Part shown: positions 1-10,183 of the stretch, piece by piece | How positions within the stretch are numbered: the stretch's first letter is position 1 | Layout of the letters: each line of letters opens with the position of its first letter | Assembly (NCBI GenBank): GCA_964036045.1 | Contig: OZ038386.1 | Coordinates: forward strand, 12,687,613 to 12,751,612 | Source of the DNA: Eutreptiella sp. 'Long Island Sound 2002' | Taxonomy: Eukaryota > Euglenozoa > Euglenophyceae > Eutreptiales > Eutreptiaceae | Direction of reading: 5' to 3' | Length of the DNA stretch: 64,000 nt | Made by a program: the position numbers and the translations under genes | Notes under the pieces: model-generated | Databases searched by the model: none | What the model was told of the DNA's origin: nothing | Seen by the model: only the letters and a program-made list of their open reading frames with translations

Positions 1-1189
1 CAGTCAGCGCAGATGTGTTTGGGCGCAAACAATGATTTTCTTTGGGGTCGGGGGTCGGGGTGCCACCATCGCCGAGGTAACAGAACTTTCCCCCCGATTC
101 CTTTGGCGCCGATGGGCCTTCGGACAGTCCGGACATTTGAGCCCCTTTTCCAGAACCCCTTTGCCCCCTTCCTTTGAAACGGACCCCCCACCCCCTCGCC
201 GGGGGGGGGGGGGGGGAGGGGTCTTCTTTGTCTCTTTTCAGGTTGGTGTCTGGAGTTCATTCAATCAGAGTTTAACGAAGCAGGATTCAATTCAATTCAA
301 TTCAATTCAATTCAATTCAATAACATCAGCCACCCAGAGCCCACTACGAAACAAGAGCAAGGGACCTGATACCAAAATTTTCTTTAATTTCTAAGGAGGA
401 GTACCCCCCCCCCCCCCTCCTTTTTAATTTGGGCTCCCCCCCAAAAAACCCCTCACATTATCACAGAAGGCCATTCTCAGTTGTCGTCGCACACTTTCCA
501 GGCAGTATCCTTCGTATTCTCTTTTGCGTGTCTTCCATGGTCTTCTTTTTTCTCCTCCCTTCCTGAGTGATGAGGGGCCAAAAGGGGCATGCTGGGCCAA
601 AACGGGCAGCGCATTGAACTAAAAGTTGAAGGAAAATAATTGGTGGGAGGGAGGGCTTCCAAATTTGTCCACATCAATTTTTTCACCCTCTCAATCCTCC
701 CCCCCCCTCCCACACACCTTTTACCCCCCCCCCCCAGGATGCCTGGTGCTGAAGGTGTTGTGCTACACTCATCCCAATCATGCACCCCCCCCCCCCAGGC
801 CCTACGAAAGAAGTTCATCAGCGGATACCAAAGCGCGGGTCTGACATCTTGTCAGCCCTTTGGTTCTAATGCGTGCTGTTGGACAGCAAGTTGTGTGCAG
901 CGGCGCAAACATGTAGCCCCCTTGTGATCCTGGATATGACTCGCCAAAAGATGTGCAGTGGAGATGCAGCATCGGGGGGGCTTAGGGCGCGCCGTAATTA
1001 AGAAAAAAAAACACAGAAAGTGGGCGACCATACATTCAGCCACATTTGGGCGGTGCATTTGGGTAGGGGGCTTAGGGCGCAATCCACAAAGGCCACTCCG
1101 CCCCTGAGCCGAACAGAGGGGAGGCCCGCGGTGCATATGTCTGGACGCAGGGACGTAGGCACGACTGGGCTGGGGTCGGAGCATTAGCA
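1..1189. other. No gene recognised; homopolymer-rich flank
   Basis: I see no supported gene here. The stretch carries a 16-base G run (201-216), a 14-base C run (404-417), further C runs near 700-800 and a pentamer microsatellite. Open frames on both strands are short and dominated by Pro/Gly codons from the homopolymers. A segment at about 627-685 (GAAGGAAA..TTGGT..GAGGGAGGGCT) recurs in diverged form at 3,066-3,122, so at least part of it is a dispersed repeat. Confidence 0.5.
285..321. repeat. (ATTCA)n microsatellite
   Basis: Seven and a half uninterrupted copies of the pentamer ATTCA. It is a plain short tandem repeat with no coding role. Confidence 0.95.
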
Positions 1190-4100
1190 CTACGCAAGGG
1201 CTTCACCTGCAATTCTGTTCACGCTCCAAAGCACTGCATGTTCAAAAAGCCGCCAGCCGTCCTCCGAGTACTGAGTGCAGTCACCACCGAACAGTCCCAC
1301 AGACCGCCTCGGCACCACTTCCCCTGAGAAACAGTCACCAACATAGACAAAGACAAGCACTGGCACCACGAGTTCGGATGTGAACTCCAAAACCTGCGGC
1401 ATGAGCATGGGCTCCCGATGGGGGAGGCTTGCGGGCGTTGCAGAGGGGGGTCTGGCTCCTGCAATGGGCTTCTGCATAGCGCCTGGAGGTTCGGTCTGTT
1501 GTCGCTTTGCGGGGGTGTCAGAACGTTGGGGTTCTGGTGGCCCATTTGATTGTCTAGATTGCATGGATCATACCCCTTTTGGTGTGTGAAATCGGAACAA
1601 GCGTGGCGCCTCTTCGCTACTCTGCAACGCGGAGGGAGGGGGGGGTGCGGCATGTGTGAGTTTCTCATGGAAAGCTGAGCATTCTGAATATGGGTCGGGA
1701 CGGCACTCACCACGCGCAAAAACAAAATGGATCCGTCCGGCACAGCACAACTACCCCAGAGCAGGGCGGTCCTTAACGGGAAAAAAAGAGTGTTCTGTGA
1801 CACAGTTTTCCCAAAAAAGCCCGCGGGCACTCCCTGTGTTCAACCATGGTTGGTGGCGGTTGGCGGTTGGCGGTTGGCGGCGATTGGTGGTTGGCAGTTG
1901 GCAACTGGCGGTTGGTGGCGGTTGGTGGTGGTTGACGGCGGTTGGTGGTTGGTGATTGGTGGTTGGTGGCGGTTGGTAGTGGTTGGCGGTTGGTCGCGCT
2001 GGCGGTTGGCGGTTGGTGGGAGTTGGCGGTTGGCGGTTGGTGGTCCCTTGGGCCGGTCCTTAAGGGCGGTCCTTAACAAAAAAAAACCTGGTTCCTTAAG
2101 GACCGCCCTGCCCCAGAGTGAGCGCGGGTTGTGGTGACGTAGCCCGGGCTGAAAAACTGCACCTCCCGATCGGCGTAGGGGTCTGGCAGGCACGCGGCGG
2201 GGGGGGGGGGGGGTCCAGACCTACACGCGCGCGGGGATTCACACATCGACGAGAGGCTTGAGGGCAGTGGAATGGGCCCACGAGTCGAATCACCCCCCCT
2301 CCGTCCTTCGCCGCTCGCCAGGCCCCAGCAGTGACCCCGACATACGGCGGCGGTTTGTCAATGTACCGCCTGAATACCAACGGCCACACACCCGTGACGG
2401 CCATGCCATTGGAGGAGGGAGGCAGAACTTTGCTTGGTACTCCCTCCTCAGCACTCACGAATGGGGGGGGGGGGTCTGGAGATGGGGCGGGGGGTTGGAG
2501 GACACTGCCCTGCGAATCGGCGCCGGACGCGGAGCCGCCCATCCGTCCCGGACTGCGAGAAAGAGGGGCAGCGCGGCCAGGCCCTTGCTTCAGGACCCCC
2601 CGGGGGGTTTGATTGGGTTGGGACACAACCCCCGCCGCGGGGGCCATGCATCTTCCCTGGCGCTGCTCGACGGGGTCTGACACGCCCGAGTGTTCGGTCT
2701 CAGGGACGCCTGGAATGTTGACAGTCCCCAGAGCCGCTGATAGCGGATGGGGCGGGGGATACCGCCGAGCCTGTGTGTGTTGTGGGAAGGCAGAACCGTT
2801 CTCTTGCTGGGCACTGCCGGGCTCTGCTCCCCTGACCTGATCTGTGCATGCCATCTGGGGAATAATTTGAGGTTTTTTTTCGGGAGGGCCAAAATTAGGA
2901 CGGGTGCGGATTTGGAACCACTCCTTAGAAATGAAGGAAAAGTTTGGTACAAGGCCCCTTGCTTGCTTCCTGGTGGATGGTTGCTGCTATTTCCTGGTGG
3001 GTCCTGGACGGTTACCTGCAGCCCATGTCCGGTGCACACATTTTGGGACATAGCATCCGTAAAATTGAAGGAAATATTTGGTACGAGGGAGGGCTGCCAA
3101 GTTTTTCCCCATCCATTTGGTCCTCAGACAAAATTTTGCCCCCGATGCTGGACTGTGGCAAGGGGGGGGGGGGTATGGGCATGTTGGCACACCTGCTCGC
3201 CCCACGGTAGTCGTTGGGATGGTGTGTGCCTGGTGCTGCGGGCCCCGGAGGCGGGACCGATGGAGTCCTACGCTCAGACTGCCAGTGGGGCTATGCAGTA
3301 CAAAGTCTCCCCATCACACAATAAAATGTACCCGTCGCAACATGAAGCGCCCCCAAAACAGACCCGACGTAGCAACACCCCCACAAACCTGCGCTGGTGA
3401 CTGCACCTTGCTCCAGGAACACCATCACTTTATGCGCCTTGTTGTCCGGCAGGTGCCCCACAGTGTCCGCAGGCGACTCACACCAAGCGATTGGCTGGGG
3501 CGAGGAGAACACAGGGACGGTCCCGGGCAGGCCGTCGGATACGCCGGGGACACCCTCGCGCAGAAAGACGTTGGTGCCAACCTGCTCTCCCGTGGCGCTG
3601 CACAGCCCGAGGGCCTGCATCAGGGGATGAGGGTCCTCGATCACAATGGGCACCTGCCGAAAGTGTCGAGATCGCCAACAAATCAAGCGCGGGGATTGTT
3701 CAGAAGGGGACGAAAGAGCGTCTGTGTCCTGTGGTGGCCTTTGACTTCGTGTCATCTTTGGAGGCGCTGGGATGTGCATCGGCACTTGCACTGGCACAGC
3801 ATGCGCGTCTGGGGGAACTCCGAAGGGCTCTCGAAGGGCGCCCAGAGCATTAAATTGGCAGGGAGGACTTCCCTGAGGGGGATCGCGGCGCATGGGCCCC
3901 ATGGCTTGGCTCGCTACACTCAACGCAGGGGCCAGCCCCCGCACCCCCTTAAATAACAAGACTCCTGCAGTGGCCACGGACCACCTTTTGTGTGCACCAC
4001 CTTGTGTGTGCACCACGTTGTGTATGCACCGCCTTGTGTGTGGACCGCCAGCCCCCCCATGCCGCGGCCCGCTTAGCTCGATGCAGGGGCCAGCCCCCAC

Positions 4101-5869
4101 ACCCCCCTTAAATCACAAGACTCCTGCGGTGGCCACATACCACCTTGTGTGTGAACCACCTTGTGTGTGAACCACCTTGAGTGTGCACCACCTTGTGTGT
4201 GCACCGCCTTGTGCGTGGACCGCCACACCCCCAAAGCCTCGGCTCGCTTCGATCGACGCGGGTGCCAGCCCCCGCACCCCCCTTAAAGAACAAGACTCCT
4301 GCAGTGGCCATAGACCACCTTCTGTGTGCACCACCTTGTGTGCGCACCACGTTGTGTATGCACCGCCTTGTGCGTGGACCACCACCACCCCATTGCTCCG
4401 GTTCGCTTCGCTCGATGCGCCGGCCAGCCCCCGCACCCCCTTTAATACCATGACTCCTGCGGTGGCCACAGACCGCCTTCTGTGTGTACCACCTTGTGTG
4501 CGCACCACCTTGTGTATGCACTGCCTTGTGTGTTGACTGCCATGAAATGTGGGGGCAAAATACTGAATTTGGGGGGGGGTCGACAAGGGGGGCTAACGGA
4601 TTGGACCGTACGTTCAGCCGGCTGGTCGGCGGGCCCAATGTACGCCGAGCTGAAAAATGTACGCCGAGACCATGTACGGTTTATTCCATCAGGCCATGCA
4701 CACGGTCATGCCATCACAATCGGAGTAATGTCGCATCATTGAAGGGCCATGCCAGTGAGGGGTAGGCGAGGGAGGATGGTCACTGACCAATTGCACCGAA
4801 CGTGTGTCATTTGGAAGAGTTACTTCTTGGGCAGGGGTATTCCGGCTGCTTTTGCAGGTGCAGCGCGACCCATGGCGTATGCCCACACTGGATCATGCAC
4901 AGGACCCCGGCTGCACTTGAATTGGATTGGTGCACTGCAGCATGCACTGCACCGCGCCAGTTGCTCCGCCTTGATGCATAACGCCGCATGGATGCGGATG
5001 GGGAGCGTGGACGAAGGACGGCGAACGTTCAAAATTTCGGGACAGTGTCCGTTCGAAACGCTTGCTCACTCTTCTCGATCTCAAATGGCAGAAAGCGAAT
5101 GCTCAAATCCACCCCAAAGGCCAACCAATGCGCACAAATTGAAAAGATTTCAGCAGGGCGTTGTTTGGCATGTATTTCCTGCTTCTCAAAGCAGAATGGC
5201 ATTCTGGATTTCTTGTTCCTCAACCCCCTTCCCTGTTCTCAAATTGGGGATTTCTGTTGCCAGGACGAAAATCCCCGCACAGGGTTCCCTTCTTCCCCTC
5301 TCTTTCCCCGGTTTGGGCACCGCCCTTGAAGCGGGGAGGGGGGGGGGGGGCAAAACGGGCTCAGACGACCTTTCCCGCACCTCATACATGCACTCCAATG
5401 GCCATCCCAGATTCTCTGGACGCAGCCCAGCCTCCTCCCCTTCCCAGCCGGGCACAAAACCGCTTTCAAGATGCCTGAGTGCAATGACGTGGGGCGACTA
5501 TTCAAGGAGCCACTGCCTTTTTCAGTCCGTGAAGAGAGCACCCCACACCCTCACTTGGACCTCACTTCAACGTTGGTTCTCCTGAGACAAAGACAAGCAG
5601 TGGGATGACAACGGGCTTATGCACAGGGGGCCTTGATGGAGATTGGCCAAGCAAAAGAGGGACTGCATGTGAGGTGGTGACCTCTAAAATTTTGAAACTG
5701 GGGTCCAGATCAGAAAGTGTGCATGAACCAGCGACGTAGATGAGCATAGCAGAGGCTGCCTCAGCAGGCATGGCTGCCGCAGCAGAATGAGGGAGGACTT
5801 GAGTGCTGAACAAGTTGCGAAGACGGTCCAAGATTGCCTCGTCAGCAGCTGTCAGGTCTGTGTCATTCC
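1190..5869 (-). CDS. Spliced gene (three visible exons): 3' part of a secreted-type single-domain protein of a family I cannot name
   Basis: Three minus-strand exons join in phase: A 5,869-5,682, B 3,653-3,407, C 1,323-1,190 ending in TAG, about 188 residues. Acceptors are TTTTCAG, TTTCGGCAG and TTTCTCAG; donors are GAG/GTCACC (weak, +3 C) and CAAG/GTGCAG. Exon A phases 2-to-0, B 0-to-1 and C 2-to-stop fit exactly. The joined protein follows a module I know from bacterial extracellular proteins: LTAADEAILDRL, then VPIVIEDPHPLMQALGL, then LPGTVPVFSSPQPIAW, then RRSVGLFGGD and EDGWRLFEHAVLW. Each landmark falls in family order, which random open frames would not do. Exon A lacks a start codon and begins mid-codon, so more 5' exons should lie above 5,870. 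An alternative donor GTGAGG would extend exon A to 5,566 but fits the family less well. Function is unknown to me; adhesion or extracellular roles are guesses. Confidence 0.6.
1754..2114. repeat. G/T-rich heptamer minisatellite (GGTTGGC/GGTTGGT) with repeated flanks
   Basis: The core (about 1,851-2,043) is built of GGTTGGC, GGTTGGT and close variants, all G-rich on the plus strand. GGGCGGTCCTTAAC plus an A run lies on the left (1,764-1,777) and again on the right (2,064-2,077). A 16-bp perfect inverted copy pairs 1,761-1,776 with 2,096-2,111. It lies inside the second intron of the minus-strand gene. The G spacing allows quadruplex formation, which is inference. Confidence 0.85.
2115..3406. 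other. Intron sequence (between exons B and C), no separate gene supported
   Basis: It contains a 15-base G run (2,199-2,213), other G runs near 2,463 and 3,163, and the diverged dispersed segment at 3,066-3,122. Long minus-strand open frames (for example 2,096-2,854) are Pro/Ser/Gly-rich and match no family I recognise, so I treat the stretch as intronic. Confidence 0.4.
3897..4545. repeat. ~160-170 bp tandem repeat with internal ~20-bp GTGTGCACCACCTT subrepeats
   Basis: The landmark GACTCCTGC(A/G)GTGGCC recurs near 3,960, 4,119, 4,292 and 4,449, so four units are present. Within each unit GTGTGCACCACCTTGTGT and variants repeat several times. The array sits inside the first visible intron (between exons A and B). 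Open frames through it on both strands simply translate the repeat. Confidence 0.85.
4546..5681. other. Intron sequence upstream of exon B, no feature beyond a G run
   Basis: I see no recognisable coding family here. A 13-base G run occupies 5,338-5,350. On the minus strand the reading frame of exon A stays open down to 5,562, with a strong alternative donor GTGAGG at 5,565-5,560. Confidence 0.4.
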
Positions 5870-6200
5870 CTGAAAAGAAGTGGAGAGTGAAGGCCTGGGT
5901 ATCAGGGAAAAGCGAGCGGGTGAGCGAGCGAATAAATAAGGGAGGGTGTGTTTTGAACCGGTGTGACCGGTCCCTGCTTGGAAAGCAAACCACTTTAACA
6001 TGGGGGGGGGGGGAGAAATTTTTTTTTGATACCGGCTGGGATATTATCTTTCGGGGGAACCCCCCCTTGGGGGGGGGGGGGGTCCTACAGAAAAAACTAT
6101 TTCTTCCCGTGTCACATGTACCACACACAATCACTGTGTTCACACCGCAAAAAATGCCGTTGGCACTCGTTGGCATTCCTATGTGTGGCTATTCGGGGTA
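5870..6200. other. Probable intron upstream of exon A
   Basis: The minus-strand acceptor TTCTTTTCAG abuts exon A at 5,870. The region contains G runs at about 6,001-6,012 and 6,069-6,082, the second next to a C run, giving a C/G hairpin-prone stretch. No further exon is recognised. Confidence 0.35.
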
Positions 6201-6725
6201 CTAGCCCATGTCCAACATGCCATTTTCAACATGTAGCTGTCGGTGGCCCCTTCTCCATAGCATGCTTCGCAGCACAATGGCACGAACCAGCAAACAACGT
6301 GCATTGCCGACACGGGTGGTGTTTGTGTTTAAGGGCACAAAGGCCCCCGAGTACTCCCGGTTGCACATTGTGTCGTAGCGCCCCACACTTGCCTTCTGTT
6401 GGCGGTAAGAGTCCTCATGCGCAGTGCATGGGGCGAGAACCCGGGCAAGCAACCGGTGGACTCCGCGTGGATACAATTGCCCGTCATGGCTGTTTAGTAG
6501 GTGCCCCAAATCTACTGTGGACCCCACGGCGTCAATCTTCCCACCCGGCCGTTCCAATTTCCGTGCCACTGTGTACATGTCCATTACCTTACAGTTCTAG
6601 GCGATGGATCCCACGTGGTTCAGATGGCTCGTCATGGCCGCTCAATAGGTGCCCCATGTCGGTTGTGGACCCCACGATGCCCATCTTTCCACCCGGCCGT
6701 TTCACTTTACACTATCACACCGTGG
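6201..6725 (-). CDS. Minus-strand coding-like segment with a tandem ~40-residue peptide duplication
   Basis: DNA at 6,471-6,590 and 6,612-6,725 is a diverged tandem duplication with period about 145 bp. Read on the minus strand, both copies keep one peptide pattern: LERPGGKIDAVGSTVDLGHLL and VKRPGGKMGIVGSTTDMGHLL, each followed by (N/S)(S/G)HD....PRG(V/I)HRL. Substitutions are conservative (I/M, V/T, L/M, V/I), as expected if the protein was under selection. Downstream the frame stays open to 6,201 with an in-frame ATG at 6,584. The upstream copy ends at TAA just before that ATG, so the two copies lie in adjacent exons or one is dead. It may supply 5' exons of the minus-strand gene at 1.2-5.9 kb, but no splice link is proven. 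Family not recognised. Confidence 0.35.
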
Positions 6726-7349
6726 TGCCAGGATATGGCACCAGCCCCACAATGACCTACCCCACAATGGTGCCTTGCTAACTTGGCCTACCTGACGGAT
6801 TCTCTTCGAGAGAGGGGCTTCTTTCATTTTCAGATCCCGTAGAGCGTCGCTGACACCATGTTCGCCGCCGCCGACATCGTGGATTTCTGCCATCTGGCGG
6901 GGTGGTCGCTGCGAGTGCGGTCCAAGGATCGTGATGGCAAGCCGTACCAGTCATGGGGCAAGAGGGCATCCGACGTGCCAGCAGTCCCCATGTCCAAGGT
7001 GCCGAAAGTGGCTCCGCCGTCCTCAGCGGTTGTAGCCTCCGTGATCGCCGCGCACATGCCCGCCGCCCCATGGGCACCGCCAGTCGCAGGGTCTCCGGTA
7101 TGGCGCCCCCTCCGTGGCCCTACGACAGGGGTCAGCCCACTAACTGGGCTGACGTAGGGGGTCGTGTCGCTGCCACTGAGATAGAATGTTTTCTGTGCCC
7201 GCGCCATTTGCAGCCGCGGGAGCACCACGTTGTGCCCGAGGTGTCCACTCACGGCATGTTAGTGGCCGACGCGGTGGGCCTGCGAGGTGTGCCGGTGAGC
7301 CCGGTGGTCAAGAGGTATCGCCACAGGGTGGTCACGCCAGTACAGAGGG

Positions 7350-8114
7350 GTGGTGTATGTGCTCTGCTCACCCTGTATTGGTGGTGGATGCGTGTTCAAA
7401 GGTGTCACCCTGACGCCTGACTTCAGTGCTTCTGGAGGCTGGCCCATCCTCCCCCAAGCGTCGGCGCGGGAGGGCGTGCGTGAGGTGTGCGACCGAGGTT
7501 GCGACATGGTGCGGCAGGGTATTTCGCCGACCGCGCTGACCGAGTGGCACGTGTCATTGCGTGATCAGCTTTACCTGCGAGGGTTGCGTACCAATACCCA
7601 AGTGCTCTCGGCACCGAGCATCATAGCGCACACGACGTGTGCGCTGCGTCTTAGCACATCCACCCCTCCCCCTTACCCAAAGCTCACCCCGGGCCCGCAG
7701 GCCCCTCACGAGACCACAGGAGCCGCGTGCAAGGAAGCGGAGTCGCAGTTGAGGTTCCATCATGCGGGCCGGGGGGAAAGCATGCGCATGTCACGTCTGC
7801 TGTATTCAACGACCCTTGACCGGGATCTCTTCCCCCCCGATGACCCCGCTTTCGAGCATTTGCTCCTTTGGCAACGCATGGGGCTGTGGCACCAAGACAG
7901 AGGCATGCTGAGGCACAAGCTACTGGCCCTCCCCAAGGATGTGCCGTACTCGGTTTCAGAGCTGCAGCATTCGCTGCATAGTCATGGCTTGGACACCACG
8001 ACCAGTGACGACCTGCCCTTCTCGGTCATGGCAGGCCTAGGGCACAATGGAATGTGTGTGTTGCGTGTGTACCTGCGGCGTCTGAGCGCGTTCCCCGACG
8101 CGGTGTCCAACTAG
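7350..8114 (+). pseudogene. LINE protein, region upstream of RT
   Basis: This open frame of about 250 residues precedes the RT core. It contains stretches such as LYSTTLDRDLFPPDDPAF and SLRDQLYLRGLRTNTQ but no domain I can name. It ends at TAG (8,112-8,114), after which the same frame continues for about 50 codons through SWLFLSYHPIKIGPCSNRL before shifting. A second frame at 6,953-7,420 contains CFLCPRHLQPREHH, a possible zinc-binding remnant. It is placed with the LINE by continuity and GC-rich codon use. Confidence 0.5.
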
Positions 8115-8370
8115 GCCATGCAGTTGGGCATAGACAAGGGGAAGGGTCCCTCGTGGTTGTTTTTGTCGTACCACCCCATAAAGATCGGTCCCTGCAGCAA
8201 CCGGCTTGAGGCTGCCCTGCAGCACCATGAAACTAGCAGACGCAGCGAGTTGGACCGGACTCAGTGGGGTCCATCTTCGCGTATAGGAAAGAGATCCCCA
8301 CCACGTTTCAGTCCTTGCTGTCCAGGGCAGCAGTAGCCATCATGCTTGCGCGCGGGGGCAGGCGCACATC

Positions 8371-8784
8371 ATGGATGGTGATGAGTCGGGGGCCTTCAAC
8401 ATGCTTGTTAGGGTTGACGTCGAGTCCTTTACGCGTCGTTGGGAGTCTCAGTGCAGTTTTGAAAGGTGGGCGCGTAGGTTCTATGGGAGACAGAGGGTGC
8501 TGCTGTGGACGGCCAAAGGACTGATGGCGCCAGTGCGCATAGCGTGTGGCTTCTCGCAGGGCTATACACTGGCTGCCACAACCTATGGGACCCTGGGTGT
8601 ACTGCGCACGCGGTGTCTATGCAACGATGCAGGGTGGAGGGTGGGACTTGGTTTGTGGCTGCACAAGTCCGTGTACTGCGATGACCGGAGATGGTGTGGG
8701 AGGAGCAGAGAGGAAGTCATCCGGGTGGCCGAGACCACGCACGCGCTAGCTCAAGACGCGTGCGCGTCCAGCAACCAGGCCTAA
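8371..8784 (+). pseudogene. LINE reverse transcriptase core (motifs A, B, C)
   Basis: The frame reads LVRVDVESFTRRW (motif A, with D and S/F in place), CGFSQGYTLAATTYG (motif B, the QG..L pattern) and VYCDDRRWCG (motif C with the catalytic DD pair). This order and spacing are diagnostic of reverse transcriptase. The frame closes with TAA at 8,782-8,784, and the thumb continues in the same frame after it from 8,800. The upstream half of the RT fold lies in another frame. Confidence 0.8.
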
Positions 8785-8799
8785 TTCTCGTACACGCAC

Positions 8800-9561
8800 G
8801 TGGAGCTCACTGGGGAAGGGGGGATCCGGCGTGTGACGGCGGACGTTGCGGTGTTCGGCAACATCATCCGCAGTTCCACCGAACCCCCAGTCATGATGGG
8901 GATCATCTTGGGGCCAAGCACAGGTCCGCCGAACCTGGTGGCCAAGTGTTTCGTGGGCGCAGAGTACGTGAAGCGTTTCTTGCATCGGTTTCACCGAGCG
9001 CTCCTGCTTGCGGCGTGCAGCGTACTAGCGTATTTTGTGTCCAAACCGGACGCCGTGGCTCGGGGGAGCTTCCTTCCTCCCGGAGTGCTAGGGGTGCTTC
9101 AGCCGGCGGTCAACGGCATGTACCGCACTGTCCTGGCGCTGTTGTCTGACACTCCGCCGGGGGTCCTCTATACTCCCGTGTCGGCTGGAGGGTGGGGTGC
9201 ACTTTTGCTCAGTGTGTGCGGCAAACTGAACTTTTTGCATGGTTATCTTGAGGCGTTCAAGGGTCGCAACGCCCTAGTGCGTCGGGTGCTGCACCTACAG
9301 TGGGGGGCTCCTTTGCCTCTCCTGAATGACGACGCCGACCTTGTGCAGCGGTTGTGTCAGGAGTTGGGGTTGCAGTGGGGGGTAGGGGCGGACACACTTT
9401 TGGAGGGGATGGGGGGGCTAAGGCTAAGGGACGACATTCTCGCAACCACCGAGGTGTTCGTCACGACAGATGCGGGCCACGAACCGTCATCGCGCATGAC
9501 TATGCGGCGTGAGCCGGGGGGGGGGGGGGGGGCTCGGGTTGGTGTTCGTCACAGTGTGTGA
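8800..9561 (+). pseudogene. LINE thumb/connection region and start of RNase H
   Basis: Residues such as TPVSAGGWGALLLS match the GG.G. signature after LINE RT domains. Near the end VFVTTDAGHEPSSR supplies the first RNase H acidic motif (TDAG). A 17-base G run (9,516-9,532) then interrupts the frame, and the RNase H continues in the next frame. Confidence 0.65.
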
Positions 9562-10024
9562 CTGGCGTCACGCATTCTCTTGGGGCATCCCTGTGGTGTT
9601 GGGCTGCAACACGCACCTCGAGTGGCTTGCCAACCTGTTGGCCCTGCTTTTGGTGCGCACCTATCAGGGGTGTGTCCACATGCCGTGCGACAACACGCCA
9701 GTGCAGTTGTGTGGGGTGACAGGGTGGGTCAAGTGTCACTCCAGGATGGATCGTTTGGCCAAATACATGGTGGCCCTCAGTGTCGTGCATCGTGTGTGCG
9801 AGTATTGGCCGCCGGCATAGCATGACACAGGCAATCTATCCCTAGCAAGTTTGTGGCAGAGGGACTCCGACGCGCTAGCCACTGAGGGCATGGCAGTAGC
9901 TTTTCGAGGTGGCTTCCCATGGCTGCAGGTACTCTCCCTGTGGAACGACCTGCGTGAGCTGTTGTGGTGTGTAGGCGGTGTGTCCCTATCCCCCTCCGTG
10001 CACTTGGAGCACTTTCTGTCATAG
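9509..10024 (+). pseudogene. LINE RNase H domain, remainder
   Basis: LEWLANLLALLLV carries the second acidic position (E) and VHMPCDNTP the third (D), in RNase H order after TDAG at about 9,465. The frame then meets TAG at 9,818-9,820 but continues through HDTGNLSLASLWQRDSDALA, which resembles the H..G..N..AD.L(A/S) end of RNase H. Coding therefore once ran through that TAG. It meets a second TAG at 10,022-10,024. Confidence 0.65.
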
Positions 10025-10183
10025 CATGTGTTGAGAAATCCCCCCTGGCGCAGTTCGTGAGCGCGTTGGGTTTGGATGGAGCTGCCTGACAGCGTGTGTG
10101 CCGGTTGCCCGACGTGTCCTTGCGTTTGTTGCGTCTCTGCGTGTCCTGCAATTCATGCCACGCATTGCTTTTGAAATCCCGGA

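Noticed and set aside
1219-1830. 203-residue minus-strand open frame overlapping exon C
   Set aside because: It is in another frame than the motif-bearing exon, continues through the acceptor region and shows no family pattern.
2096-2854. 252-residue minus-strand open frame
   Set aside because: Composition is Pro/Gly/Ser-rich and driven by C/G runs, no motif is present, and it lies in the intron between exons B and C of a better-supported gene.
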